A stretch of DNA of 64,000 bases from Halorubrum sp. BOL3-1 (GTDB lineage: Archaea > Halobacteriota > Halobacteria > Halobacteriales > Haloferacaceae): assembly GCF_004114375.1 (NCBI RefSeq), contig NZ_CP034692.1, positions 2,604,001 through 2,668,000 on the forward strand. Direction: 5' to 3'. Within the stretch, counting starts at the first letter, position 1, and each line of letters begins with the position of its first letter. Shown in pieces: positions 43,069 through 52,335 of the stretch. A program made the position numbers and the translations under genes. A model generated the notes under the pieces. It was not told the DNA's origin and did no database searches. It saw only the letters and a program-made list of their open reading frames with translations.

Positions 43069-43181
43069 CGCCCGCGGTCCGAGAGCCGTCGCCCGCAATC
43101 GCGGGTTCCCCTCCTCGGTCCGCCCGGGGTTCCCGCCTCAAGCCCACCGAACTTTTGACCGCGAACCACGTTCGTCCGCCC

Positions 43182-43901
43182 ATGAGCGACGAGTTCGACA
43201 AGGAGGCGGAACGCGAGAAGCTCCGCGAGAAGTTCGCGGACGACGAGGAGAAGCGCGAGCACACCCAGCGGATGTCGGAACTCCTCCTGAAGGGAGCGAC
43301 GATGACGAACCGCCACTGCGACGACTGCGGCGACCCGGTCTTCCGTCACGACGGCCGCGAGTTCTGCCCCACCTGCGGGAACGAGGCCGGAAACGCCGCC
43401 GGTGGGGGCGCGGTCGACACCGGTGCTGAGTCCCCGGTCGACACCGACGCGAAGTCCCCGGCTGGCACCGACGCGGAGCCCCCAGCCGACACCGGCGCCG
43501 AGTCCCCGCCCGGCGCGAACCCGGCCGCGGAAGGCGGAGCCGACGCCCGTGACAACGGTGCGGTCGACGCCGGCGCGCCCGCGGACAGCGAGTCGCGGTC
43601 GGCTTCCCCGGCCGCCGCGCCGACCCGGCAGTCCGAACCCGAGCGGTCGGCACCGCCGCAGCGGTCGGAGCCTCGGCGTCCCGAGTCTCGGCGTCCCGAC
43701 TCACAGCGCTCCGAGTCCCACCGACCAGCGCCCTCGCGGTCGGCCGACGACGCCGGGGGTATCGACGCGGCCCGCGCGTCCCTGACGCGCACGCTGACCC
43801 GGTTTGCCCGCGCCGCCGAGGAGACGGACGACCCGCGACGCGCCCGCGACCACCTCGAAGCGGCCCGCGAGGCGGCCGAGGCGCTCGCGGCGCTAGACTG
43901 A
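43182..43901 (+). CDS. Sjogren/scleroderma autoantigen p27-like zinc-ribbon protein
   Basis: The protein has 239 residues. The N-terminal 70 residues carry a helix (MSELLLKGATMTNRHC) and a zinc ribbon CDDCGDPVF...FCPTCGNE, the archaeal counterpart of the autoantigen p27 family. Residues about 75-195 are disordered, with 9-residue acidic repeats of AESPVDTD type and then a Ser/Arg/Pro-rich part. A C-terminal helical stretch (SLTRTLTRFARAAEETDD) closes the protein. Function is unknown. Confidence 0.8.
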   Translation: MSDEFDKEAEREKLREKFADDEEKREHTQRMSELLLKGATMTNRHCDDCGDPVFRHDGREFCPTCGNEAGNAAGGGAVDTGAESPVDTDAKSPAGTDAEPPADTGAESPPGANPAAEGGADARDNGAVDAGAPADSESRSASPAAAPTRQSEPERSAPPQRSEPRRPESRRPDSQRSESHRPAPSRSADDAGGIDAARASLTRTLTRFARAAEETDDPRRARDHLEAAREAAEALAALD

Positions 43902-43997
43902 GGCTATTTGCGAGTTGTCAGCGGCTGATCGACGGCGAACGCGTTCGCGGATCCAGGCGTTCGCTGCGACGTAGTCGCTTCCGACGCTCCGACCGAG

Positions 43998-44194
43998 ACC
44001 GCCGAAGCCCTTCGAGTTCCGCCCAACCGCACCGCAGCCTCACGCCTCCCCAGCCTCGTCGGTCGCCGTCGCTTCACTCCGGCGACTGACTCCGGCGAGA
44101 ATCGGAGATTCTCTGGCGGCCGACGCGTAGCGCCGGCGACCCCGCGCAGCGCTCCTCGGCCGCGATGCGGCCTCGGAGGCGCGCGCCACCGCAC
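43998..44194 (+). repeat. interspersed GC-rich noncoding repeat, copy 3 (shorter)
   Basis: The copy begins GAGACCGCCGAAGCCCTTCG, joining the first and second blocks of copies 1 and 2 directly, and continues GAGTTCCGCC, CTCACGCCTCCCCAGCCTCG and a GCGCGCCACCGCAC end. The CGAAGCCCC end block is thus fused to the TTCGAGT block, a deletion relative to copy 2. It fills most of the 316-bp gap between the p27-like gene and glmM; no gene is supported there. Confidence 0.65.
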
Positions 44195-44217
44195 ATCCAT
44201 TTATAAATAGACCGTCG

Positions 44218-45582
44218 CTATCGTCCGCTCTCCACCGCGACGCGCATGTCCGTCGCCAGTCGCTCGGCGCGGTCGGCGTCGGCGGACTCCGCGTAGATCC
44301 GGATCTTCGGCTCGGTGCCGGAGGGGCGGACGAGGACCCACGCGTCGCCGTAGTCGAGGCGGTAGCCGTCGGTCGTGTTCGGCTTCGCGTCGGCGGTCTC
44401 GATGTACGCCCGCGCGGCCGAGAGCATCTCGTCGCGCTCGTCGTCGTCCTCGTACTCGACGTTCACCCGTACGAAATGGTAGTCGGCGTACGGCGCGACG
44501 ATCTCGCTGACCGGTGTGCCGCCCGCGGCCGCGAGCAGCTCGAGGAACCGGGCGCCGATGTACGCGCCGTCCCGCGAGAGCCGGTACGGCGGGAAGAACA
44601 CGCCGCCGTTCCCCTCCCCGGCGACCGGGACGTTCGTCCCCTCCTCGTGAAGGTCTCGCGTCCGGGTGATAATGTTCGTCGCGCCGATGGGGGTCAGTTC
44701 GAGGTCGGCGTCGTTGTCGGCGCAGACGTCGACGAGCCGCTGGGAGACGTTGACCGCGCTGACGACCGCGTCGCCGGGTTCGAGGCAGGCGTCCGCCATC
44801 GCAGTGAAGGAGGTGTCGCCGTCGACGAACGCCCCGTTCTCGTCGACGAAGACGGCCCGGTCCGCGTCGCCGTCGTGGGCGATCCCCACGTCGGCGTCCG
44901 AGGTCGCGACCAGCCGCGAGAGCGCCCCGAGGTTCTCCGACACCGGCTCTGAGTCGCGCCCGGGGAAGTGGCCGTCCGGGGTGGCGTTGACGGTCAGCAC
45001 CTCGCAACCGAGTTCGCGGTAGACCCGCGGCGAGGCGACCGAGGCGGCGCCGTGGCCCGGGTCGACCGCGACCGTGAGGTCTGCGCCGGCGATCGCCTCG
45101 GCGTCGACAGCCGCGACCAGCTGGTCGACGTAGTCGTCGACCGCACCCTCGATCCGGGTCGTCGCGCCGGCCGAGCGCCAGTCGGCGTGGTCGTACTCGT
45201 CGTCGAGGACGCGCCGCTCGACGCGTTCGAGCACGTTGACGGACAGCTCCACACCGTCGTCGCCGACGAGCTTGATCCCGTTGAACTCCGGCGGGTTGTG
45301 CGAGGCGGTGACGAGGACCGCCGGGGTCTCGGTCGACTCGCAGTAGTTGCCGACCGCCGGCGTGGGGACGACACCGAGCCGGTCGACGTCGCAGCCGACG
45401 GCGGCGAGCCCGCTCGCGGCCGCGTTCGCGAACAGCTCGCCGGTCGTTCGCGTGTCGCGCGCGACCGCGACCGTCTCGGCGTCCCACACCGTCCCGGCCG
45501 CCTTCGCGATGTCGAGGACGAGCGCGGGCGTGAGGTACCGCAGCGCGACCCCGCGGATGCCGCTCGATCCGAACAGCTCCAT
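44218..45582 (-). CDS. glmM: phosphoglucosamine mutase (phosphohexomutase)
   Basis: The protein has 454 residues. The phospho-Ser loop TASHNPPEF (Ser about 94), the metal loop DGDADRAVF, the sugar loop GEGNGGVFF and the phosphate loop RPSGTEPKIR are all present. It interconverts hexosamine 6- and 1-phosphates, feeding UDP-GlcNAc for surface glycans; phosphomannomutase activity is also possible. The start at 45582 gives the normal MELFGSSGIRG beginning. Confidence 0.9.
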   Translation of the reverse strand: MELFGSSGIRGVALRYLTPALVLDIAKAAGTVWDAETVAVARDTRTTGELFANAAASGLAAVGCDVDRLGVVPTPAVGNYCESTETPAVLVTASHNPPEFNGIKLVGDDGVELSVNVLERVERRVLDDEYDHADWRSAGATTRIEGAVDDYVDQLVAAVDAEAIAGADLTVAVDPGHGAASVASPRVYRELGCEVLTVNATPDGHFPGRDSEPVSENLGALSRLVATSDADVGIAHDGDADRAVFVDENGAFVDGDTSFTAMADACLEPGDAVVSAVNVSQRLVDVCADNDADLELTPIGATNIITRTRDLHEEGTNVPVAGEGNGGVFFPPYRLSRDGAYIGARFLELLAAAGGTPVSEIVAPYADYHFVRVNVEYEDDDERDEMLSAARAYIETADAKPNTTDGYRLDYGDAWVLVRPSGTEPKIRIYAESADADRAERLATDMRVAVESGR

Positions 45583-45713
45583 GAGCGGCCATCCGGCGGC
45601 CGACGGGAAATCGGTTCCGAACCGCCTCGGCCGAGGGGTCCCCGACGCGCCCGGCGCTCCGACCGTCTGCGACGACGCGTGCGGTTCATCCCGCTGGCGA
45701 CCCTCGATCCCAC

Positions 45714-46304
45714 ATGGACCACACGCGACGCGACGCGCTCGCCGGAGGCGCGCTCGCCCTCTCTGTCGCGGCGGCGGGCTGTCTCGACTTCGCCGCGGGC
45801 GACGGACCGCAGGGACCCGAGGGAACGCCGGCGACGCTGACCTGCGAGGACGACGGGTTCGTCCGCCTCGATCGGCCGTTCGAGGGGCCGGTCGCCGGGA
45901 CGCCCGTCGAGACCGACGACACCACGCTGGAGCTTTCCACCGAGGGAACGACCGAGACGTACGGCCAGTCGCTCCGGCTCGTGCTCCGTAACGGGGGCGA
46001 CGCCCCGGCGCCCACGCTCGGCGTGTTCGCGTACTCGATCCAGCGCGAGACGAGGGGAGAGTGGCTCGACGTCCGGGGCGCGACGACCGGCGAGGCGGTC
46101 GAACTCCCACGGAGCGACGACCGGATCGAAGTGAGTTCGGCGTACTCCTGGGACCTCACGCTGACGGAGACGGGGATCGCAGACGCGGTCGACGGAGTCG
46201 ACCTGGCGGTCTGTCCGCCGCTGGGACCGGGGACCTACCGGTTCATTTACTGGGGACTCGCCGACGCGCCGCCGATCGGCGTCGAGTTCGAACTGGTCGG
46301 GTAG
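45714..46304 (+). CDS. Tat-exported lipoprotein of unknown function
   Basis: The protein has 196 residues. MDHTRRDALAGGALALSVAA is a twin-arginine signal followed by the lipobox AAAGC (Cys about 23), so it should be lipid-anchored outside the cell. The mature part is a beta-rich, immunoglobulin-like fold with a conserved-looking end (GPGTYRFIYWGL). No catalytic motif is visible. It is convergent with the RecA-like gene at 46334. Confidence 0.75.
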   Translation: MDHTRRDALAGGALALSVAAAGCLDFAAGDGPQGPEGTPATLTCEDDGFVRLDRPFEGPVAGTPVETDDTTLELSTEGTTETYGQSLRLVLRNGGDAPAPTLGVFAYSIQRETRGEWLDVRGATTGEAVELPRSDDRIEVSSAYSWDLTLTETGIADAVDGVDLAVCPPLGPGTYRFIYWGLADAPPIGVEFELVG

Positions 46305-46333
46305 AGTCGATCGCCTGATACCGCCGCTCCGGC

Positions 46334-46942
46334 TCAGAACGGCTGCCAGTCGGAGGGCTGCCCGACGCGGCCGCGGACGCGGAACTCCCGCGCGTCGTCG
46401 TCGACTCGGGTCTCGACGACGGTTTCGAACGGCTCGTGGAGGGTGTGGACCACCTGTTCGTCGTGGGCGGTCGAGCCGAGGACGCCGACGAACGGCCAGC
46501 CTTCCCCGGAGGTCTGCGAGGTCATCACCCGCGTGAACTGGTAGATCCGCTCGGGGTCCCAGTACATCAACAGCTGCGACAGCGAGTAGATACCGACCGC
46601 GCGCTCGCGGCCGGCGGAGGACTCGACGACGTCGGTGAACTTGATCCCGATGTCGGTGAGGTTGCCGGCGCTGGCGACGTACTTCGTCGTCGGCGTGTCC
46701 TCGCGCTTGTCGCCCTGCTCGTGGGTGACGCAGTCGACGACGACCACGTCGTCGCCGCATTCTCCCGTGAGGTTCTCGTAGTCGCCGCGGACCTTCTCGG
46801 CGGTCCGGCCCGTCGATATCACCACCGGCCCGTCGGACCACGCAGCGAGCAGCCGGTTGAACAGGTCGTACTTCCCGCTCATCGGGGGACCGCTGATGAG
46901 GACGCTGTCGGCACCGTGGACAGCGTCGGGAAGTAGAGTCAT
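46334..46942 (-). CDS. RecA/KaiC-like ATPase, short form
   Basis: The protein has 202 residues. SVLISGPPMSGKYDLFNRLL is a Walker A loop, DDVVVVDCVTHEQGD a Walker B strand, and GIYSLSQLLMYWDPERIYQF follows as in KaiC-like proteins. It is a single RecA-type domain without the second KaiC domain. Its gene lies downstream of another KaiC-like gene and close to the che genes, a recurring haloarchaeal layout that suggests a role in signalling or taxis. The exact role is unknown. Confidence 0.75.
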   Translation of the reverse strand: MTLLPDAVHGADSVLISGPPMSGKYDLFNRLLAAWSDGPVVISTGRTAEKVRGDYENLTGECGDDVVVVDCVTHEQGDKREDTPTTKYVASAGNLTDIGIKFTDVVESSAGRERAVGIYSLSQLLMYWDPERIYQFTRVMTSQTSGEGWPFVGVLGSTAHDEQVVHTLHEPFETVVETRVDDDAREFRVRGRVGQPSDWQPF

Positions 46943-46985
46943 TTGGTGGAATTGAGAGTGTGTCGGGTAAAACCCTTCCGAGGGA

Positions 46986-47378
46986 TCATTTTCGAAGCAT
47001 GGAAGGGAGGTCGAGCGAGGACGGCGGCCCCTGTCGCGGTCGCTCGGTGAGTGTCAGTTCGCGTATCGCACCGGGGAGCGCGGCGGGCACCGGCGGCTCG
47101 CGCGGCGCCCCCAGACCGTCGACGAGGGAGTTCCATACCGCCTCGCCGTCGGGGTCGTTCCGCTCCGCATTCGCCTCCAGCGCCTTCGTCCGCCCCTCGT
47201 CGTACGCCAACTCCACGATACTCCGGTCGTAGCTACCCGGAAACGCCTCCAACACCCGATCCAGCTCGTCGGGACGGGGACTGTCGACCCCGGCCGCCAC
47301 GCCCAGCGCGAAGGCGCGCTCGACGGCCTCCTCCCGCGAGAGGTCGTCCCACTCCGTGTCGAACGTGCGGTCGTACAT
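46986..47378 (-). CDS. conserved-looking helical protein coupled to KaiC-like gene
   Basis: The protein has 130 residues. Residues 1 to about 80 are helical and acidic (SREEAVERAFALGVAAGV, YDRSIVELAYDEGRTKA), and the C-terminal third is Pro-rich and ends LDLPSMLRK. No family is recognised. Its start overlaps the stop of the KaiC-like gene by one base, so it is probably translated with it and may be its partner. Confidence 0.65.
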   Translation of the reverse strand: MYDRTFDTEWDDLSREEAVERAFALGVAAGVDSPRPDELDRVLEAFPGSYDRSIVELAYDEGRTKALEANAERNDPDGEAVWNSLVDGLGAPREPPVPAALPGAIRELTLTERPRQGPPSSLDLPSMLRK

Positions 47379-48073
47379 CAGTGAGTCACCGTCGCCGCCG
47401 AGCCGACCCGAAGCCCACCGTCCGTGAACTCCACGTCCTGAATGTCGGTTTCGATGTCCGTCCCCCGCATCTTCAGCACCTGAACCCCCCGGCGCATCCC
47501 CTCGTCTTCGAGGTAGTTGTGCATGAAGACGGCGCCGTGCGCGAGGTAGTGCTCCTCCGAGTAGGCGCTCGGGTCTGTCATTTCGGAGATGAGCAGCGTC
47601 GTAGCGTCCGTCCGCTTCAGTGAGGAGAGCAGCTGGATCATCGTGTCCTCGTCGTCGTCGAGCAGGAACCGCAGCAGCATCGTCGAGTCGAAGACGACCC
47701 GGTCGATGTCGCGGGAGTTGATAAAACCGGTAAGGCGGTTGGTGACGCCCGACCGGTCGCGGCGGTCGCCGGGAAGCCCGAAGAAGCGCCGGCCGTCCGA
47801 CGAGAAGGAGTCGAGGAAGGTGACGCGGTCCGAGTCGAGCGCGCGGTCGAACCCGAAGTCGTAGCCGCTCATGTCCCCGCGGATCCCCTCCTTGGTCTCA
47901 TGCATGCTGATGTACAGCACGTCCTCACCGCTCCGGGCGCCCTGGGCCGCGAACTGGGCACAGAAGGTCGTTTTGCCGCTCCCAGGAGGACCGCTGACCA
48001 CGTACAGGCGGTCTTCGGGGAACCCGCCGTCGACGAGAGCGTCGAACCCCGGGACGCCGCTTGAGACGCGCAT
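47378..48073 (-). CDS. KaiC-like RecA superfamily ATPase
   Basis: The protein has 231 residues. It begins MRVSSGVPGFDALVDGGFPE, the usual start of a KaiC domain, then VSGPPGSGKTTFCAQF (Walker A) and RVVFDSTMLLRFLL (Walker B). It is a single-domain form. TATA-like CTTATGAG on the minus strand (about 48104-48097) lies about 25-30 bp before the chosen ATG at 48073, consistent with a leaderless start; the earlier ATG at 48112 would precede the promoter. It heads an operon with the genes at 46986 and perhaps 46334. Confidence 0.85.
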   Translation of the reverse strand: MRVSSGVPGFDALVDGGFPEDRLYVVSGPPGSGKTTFCAQFAAQGARSGEDVLYISMHETKEGIRGDMSGYDFGFDRALDSDRVTFLDSFSSDGRRFFGLPGDRRDRSGVTNRLTGFINSRDIDRVVFDSTMLLRFLLDDDEDTMIQLLSSLKRTDATTLLISEMTDPSAYSEEHYLAHGAVFMHNYLEDEGMRRGVQVLKMRGTDIETDIQDVEFTDGGLRVGSAATVTH

Positions 48074-48199
48074 ACGTACTGAACCCATCGGACAACTCAT
48101 AAGCGTTGGCACCCGGTTCTCACCCGTGAGAACCGACGGACGGGCGCGGCGTCGATCCGGCGCGACGGTCGGTCGGCGCGCTCCGCCTCCGCGCCCCGC

Positions 48200-48691
48200 C
48201 TACGCCTCCGCGCCCTCGACGTCGTCGAGGTCGGCGGCGAGCTCGTCGTCGACGTCCGGCGAGACCCACACCACGAACCGGCCGTCGGACTTGACGATGC
48301 CGCGGACGCCCTCGTCCTCGACGGTGGTGCTCTGGTCGACGTCCTCGGGCGAGACGTCCCGAACTTGGAACACCTCGTCGACCATCCAGCCGACCGTGCC
48401 CCCCTCGTCGATCTCCGCGTCGTCGAACACGACGATCCGCTCTCTCGGGCCGTCCTCGTCGATGTCGAACAGCGTCTTCGGGTCGACGATCGTCGTCGTT
48501 CGGCCGCGGAGGTCCATCACGCCCTCGACGTGGTCCGGCGAGTTGGGGATCCGCGTGAGTTCGCCCGCGTCGACGATCTCGTCGATGACGCCGATGTCGA
48601 GACAGTACGTCCCGTCACCCAGGCCGAACTCCAACACCTTGGTCGGCTCCGTGTCCGCCGTCGACTCCGTGTCCGCTTCTGTGGCTGCCAT
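48200..48691 (-). CDS. cheW: chemotaxis coupling protein CheW
   Basis: The protein has 163 residues. After an acidic start of about 18 residues the SH3-like CheW fold runs from LEFGLGDGTYCLDIGVIDEI through NSPDHVEGVMDLRGRTTTIV to VDEVFQVRDV. It connects transducers to CheA in the receptor array. It is divergent from cheB, and a short promoter region of about 100 bp lies between them. Confidence 0.9.
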   Translation of the reverse strand: MAATEADTESTADTEPTKVLEFGLGDGTYCLDIGVIDEIVDAGELTRIPNSPDHVEGVMDLRGRTTTIVDPKTLFDIDEDGPRERIVVFDDAEIDEGGTVGWMVDEVFQVRDVSPEDVDQSTTVEDEGVRGIVKSDGRFVVWVSPDVDDELAADLDDVEGAEA

Positions 48692-48793
48692 ACCCGCACC
48701 TGCGGTCAACCGACAAATAATCGTGTCCCCTGAATTATCAGGGGTGATTACTGGGTCCGTGGATTTATGCTGATTCTGGATCCGGTGTGTGAT

Positions 48794-49885
48794 ATGAGCA
48801 GGACGACGGATCGGCGCGGCGGTCGGGACGGGTCGCCGCGGGTGGTAGTCGTCGACGACTCCCCGTTCATGCGGGGCCTGATAAGCGATCTCCTGAGCGA
48901 TGCCGGGGTCGCGGTCGTCGGCGAGGCGGGGGACGGGAACGAGGCGCTCTCGGTGGTCGCTGAGACGCGCCCCGACGTCGTGACGATGGACGTCGAGATG
49001 CCCGGCATGGGCGGACTCGAAGCCGTCGAGCGGCTGATGGAGGAGACGCCGACGCCGGTGTTGATGCTGTCGGCGCACACCGACGAGGGCGCGGCGGTCA
49101 CCTTCGAGGCGCTCGACCGGGGGGCGGTCGACTTCTTCGCGAAGCCCGGCGGCGAGGTGTCGACGGGCGTCTCGCGGGAGTCGGAACGGCTCGTCGAGGC
49201 GGTTCGCTCGGTCGCGGACGCCGACCTCGACGCCGCGACGCGCGAGCGCGACGATCCCGCCTCGTCCGCCGCCGATGCCGGGGAGCTGTCCGACGTCGAG
49301 ACGACCGGGGTCGACGGTCCCCTGACGGCCGTCATCGCCGCGTCGACCGGCGGGCCGAACGCGGTCGAGCGCGTGCTGTCGGCGCTGCCGATGGCGGACT
49401 GTCGCGTGGTGATCGTCCAGCACATGCCGGAGGCGTTCACCTCGCGGTTCGCGGACCGGCTCGACGCCGCCTCCGCGTACGACGTGCGCGAGGCCAGCGA
49501 CGGCGCCCGGATCGGCGCCGGCGAGGCGCTGGTCGCCCGCGGCGGCAGCCACACCCTCGTCGACGGCTACCGCGCGGGTCGGCTCCGCGTCAAACTCGAC
49601 GCGGACGACGACTCCCACACCGTCAGCCCCGCGGCCGACGTGACGATGCGCTCCGCGGCCGAGACGGTCGACGACCCGCTCGTCGGCGTCGTGTTGACCG
49701 GGATGGGATCGGACGCAGCCGAGGGGATCCGCGCGATGGCCGACGCCGGGGCCCGGACGCTCGCGCAGAGCGAGGACACCTGCGTCATCTACGGGATGCC
49801 CAAGCGCGCGGTCGACACGGGCGGGGTCGACGAGGTCTACGACCTCGACGACGTCGCCGGCGCGATCGTTGGGGGTGAGGCCTGA
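48794..49885 (+). CDS. cheB: chemotaxis methylesterase CheB
   Basis: The protein has 363 residues. A receiver domain (about 15-130) has VVVVDDSPFMRG and the phosphorylated Asp66 in TMDVEMPGM. The C-terminal methylesterase has Ser in AASTGGPNAVE, His in VQHMPEAF and Asp in TGMGSDAAEG. It removes methyl groups from transducers to reset signalling. ATTTATGC (48762-48769) lies 25-32 bp before the ATG at 48794, which supports that start. The stop overlaps cheA by one base. Confidence 0.95.
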   Translation: MSRTTDRRGGRDGSPRVVVVDDSPFMRGLISDLLSDAGVAVVGEAGDGNEALSVVAETRPDVVTMDVEMPGMGGLEAVERLMEETPTPVLMLSAHTDEGAAVTFEALDRGAVDFFAKPGGEVSTGVSRESERLVEAVRSVADADLDAATRERDDPASSAADAGELSDVETTGVDGPLTAVIAASTGGPNAVERVLSALPMADCRVVIVQHMPEAFTSRFADRLDAASAYDVREASDGARIGAGEALVARGGSHTLVDGYRAGRLRVKLDADDDSHTVSPAADVTMRSAAETVDDPLVGVVLTGMGSDAAEGIRAMADAGARTLAQSEDTCVIYGMPKRAVDTGGVDEVYDLDDVAGAIVGGEA

Positions 49886-52335
49886 TGGACTCCCACCGCG
49901 CCGCGTTCGTCGCCGAGGCCGAAGACGGGATCACCGACCTGAACAACGCGCTGCTCGCCCTGGAGGCCGACCCCGAGGACGCCGGGGCGATGGACGACGT
50001 GTTCCGGGTCGCCCACACCCTGAAGGGCAACGCCGCGGCGATGGGATACGAGGACGTCTCCGACTTCGGGCACGCCCTCGAAGACCTGCTCGACGCGGTC
50101 CGGCAGGGAGACCGCGAGGTGACCCCCGAGCTGATGGACCTCCTCTTCGAGGGGGTCGACACCGTCGAGGCGATGGTCTCGGAGATCGCCGACACGGGCG
50201 ACGTGTCGACGGACCCGTCCGACCTCGAATCGCGCCTGCGCGAGATGGAGGAGAACGGTACCGTCGGCGGCGACGAGAGCGACGATACGGGGGGCGACTC
50301 CGACGCCGCGGGCGACGCCGAAAGCGAGGCGTCCGCCGAGGGTGACTCCGACGCCGAGGGTGACTCCGGCGCCGAGGGTGACCCCGACGCCGCTGACGAG
50401 GACGACTCCGACGCCGCGGGCGACGCCGAAAGCGACGACACCGAGGACGGCGCGCCCGACGTCTCGGTGCCGGAGCCGCCCGCGGCCGCGGCCGACCTCC
50501 CCGACCCGGTCGCGTACGCGGATGTGACGATCGGCGAGGCGCAGATGGCGGGGGTCGACGCGGCGCTCGTCCTCCAAGCCCTCGACGAGCAGTTCGACGG
50601 GCACGCGACGGACCCCTCCCCGGAGGCGCTGGAGGACGGCGAGTACGACGAGCGGTTCGACGCGTTCGTCGGCGGCGCCGGCCCAGCGGTCGTCGGCGAC
50701 GGGCTTCGGGCGCTCACGCAGGTCGAGTCGGTGACGGCGGTCGCCGTCGACGAGTCGGCTGAGGGCGACGTGGACGCCGAATCGAACGATGTGACGACCG
50801 ACGACGCGGATGCGGCCGACGACGCCGACGCGGCCGGAGACGCGGCCGCGGACACCGACAGTGATGCGGCCGCCGACGAGTTCGAGGCCGCCGACCCCGA
50901 GCCGTCCGACTCCGAGAGCGCCGACGTGGAGACCGGAGACGGCGAGAGCGACGAGGTAGAGTCCGGGAGCGACGACGCCGACGCGACGGACTCGCCCGAC
51001 AAGGCGGACTCGCCCGATGATACGGACTCCGGGAGCGACGACGCCGGGTCGTCGTCCGGGGGATCCGACTCCAAGTCCGACGACGAGATCAAGTCGATCC
51101 GCGTCGACGTCGACCAGGTCGACGAGCTGTACGGGCTGGTCGAGCAGCTGGTGACGAGCCGGATCAAGCTCCGCCGAGAGATCGAGGGGACGGACGCCGA
51201 GTCCGACGCCTTAGACGAGCTGGACAAGCTCGCATCCAGCCTTCAAGACACCGCGATGGACATGCGGCTCATCCCGTTCTCGCAGGTGTCCGACTCGTTC
51301 CCGCGGCTCGTCCGCGACATCTCGCGGGACCTCGACAAGCGGATCGACTTCGGGATCGAGGGCGACGACGTCGAGCTGGACCGCACCATCCTCACCGAGA
51401 TGCGCGATCCGCTCGTGCACGTCCTGCGGAACGCGGTCGACCACGGTATCGAGCCGCCGGCGGAGCGCGAGGCGGACGGGAAGGACCCGACCGGGACCGT
51501 CGAGCTCACGGCCGAGCGCGAGCGCGACCACGTGATCATCGAGGTGTCCGACGACGGCGGGGGACTCGACCCCGACCAGCTCCGCGAGAAGGCGGTCGAC
51601 GAGGGCGTCAAGAGCCGCGAGGCGGTCGAGGCGATGGAAGACGACGAAGTGTACGACCTCGTCTTCCACCCCGGCTTCTCGACGGCGGAGGAGGTCACAG
51701 ACGTCTCCGGCCGCGGCGTCGGGATGGACGTGGTCCGGACGACTGCGCGCGACCTCGACGGCTCGGTCTCGATCGAGAGCGAGCCGGGCGAGGGGAGTAC
51801 GGTCCGGTTCCGGCTCCCGGTCACCGTCGCCATCGTGAAGGTGATGTTCGTCGACGTCGGCGGCACGGAGTACGGCATCCCGATCAAGTCGATCGCGGAG
51901 GTCGCCCGGGCCGACGACGTCGAGGAGGTCCACGGCGACGAGGTCGTCAGACACGAGGACGACCTGTACCCCGTCGTCAGGCTGAACGAGCGCCTCGGGG
52001 AGATCGACCCGGCCGAGGCCGCGCCGACCGACGCGCCCGCCGCCGACGGCGGTGTCGCGGTCGACGGCGACGTATCGGTCGACGAGGGCGCCGACCCCGA
52101 CGCACCGGGACTCGACGACGCCGAGGACGCCGGGGGCGTGACCGACGACGGAATGCTCGTGCGGATCCGCGAGGAGACCCGGCAGGTCGCGCTCCACTGC
52201 GACGCGGTGTTAGACCAGGAGGAGGTGGTCGTCAAACCCCTTGACGGCCCGCTCTCGGGGACGCCCGGCCTCAGCGGCACGGCCGTCCTCGGCGACGGGG
52301 ACGTCGTGGCCGTGCTCGACGTGGTGAGCCTATGA
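49885..52335 (+). CDS. cheA: chemotaxis histidine kinase CheA
   Basis: The protein has 816 residues. The HPt domain (1 to about 105) carries the phosphorylated His44 in RVAHTLKGNAAAMG. Two acidic disordered linkers (about 120-190 and 290-395) surround a small P2-like part; the first has short repeats of GDSDAEG type. The dimerisation helices start at about 400 (IRVDVDQVDELYGLVEQLVT), the kinase core contains HVLRNAVDHGIEPP (about 512) and DDGGGLDPDQL, and a CheW-like domain ends the protein. It phosphorylates CheY and CheB. No cheY is present in this window. The gene overlaps cheR by four bases. Confidence 0.95.
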   Translation: MDSHRAAFVAEAEDGITDLNNALLALEADPEDAGAMDDVFRVAHTLKGNAAAMGYEDVSDFGHALEDLLDAVRQGDREVTPELMDLLFEGVDTVEAMVSEIADTGDVSTDPSDLESRLREMEENGTVGGDESDDTGGDSDAAGDAESEASAEGDSDAEGDSGAEGDPDAADEDDSDAAGDAESDDTEDGAPDVSVPEPPAAAADLPDPVAYADVTIGEAQMAGVDAALVLQALDEQFDGHATDPSPEALEDGEYDERFDAFVGGAGPAVVGDGLRALTQVESVTAVAVDESAEGDVDAESNDVTTDDADAADDADAAGDAAADTDSDAAADEFEAADPEPSDSESADVETGDGESDEVESGSDDADATDSPDKADSPDDTDSGSDDAGSSSGGSDSKSDDEIKSIRVDVDQVDELYGLVEQLVTSRIKLRREIEGTDAESDALDELDKLASSLQDTAMDMRLIPFSQVSDSFPRLVRDISRDLDKRIDFGIEGDDVELDRTILTEMRDPLVHVLRNAVDHGIEPPAEREADGKDPTGTVELTAERERDHVIIEVSDDGGGLDPDQLREKAVDEGVKSREAVEAMEDDEVYDLVFHPGFSTAEEVTDVSGRGVGMDVVRTTARDLDGSVSIESEPGEGSTVRFRLPVTVAIVKVMFVDVGGTEYGIPIKSIAEVARADDVEEVHGDEVVRHEDDLYPVVRLNERLGEIDPAEAAPTDAPAADGGVAVDGDVSVDEGADPDAPGLDDAEDAGGVTDDGMLVRIREETRQVALHCDAVLDQEEVVVKPLDGPLSGTPGLSGTAVLGDGDVVAVLDVVSL

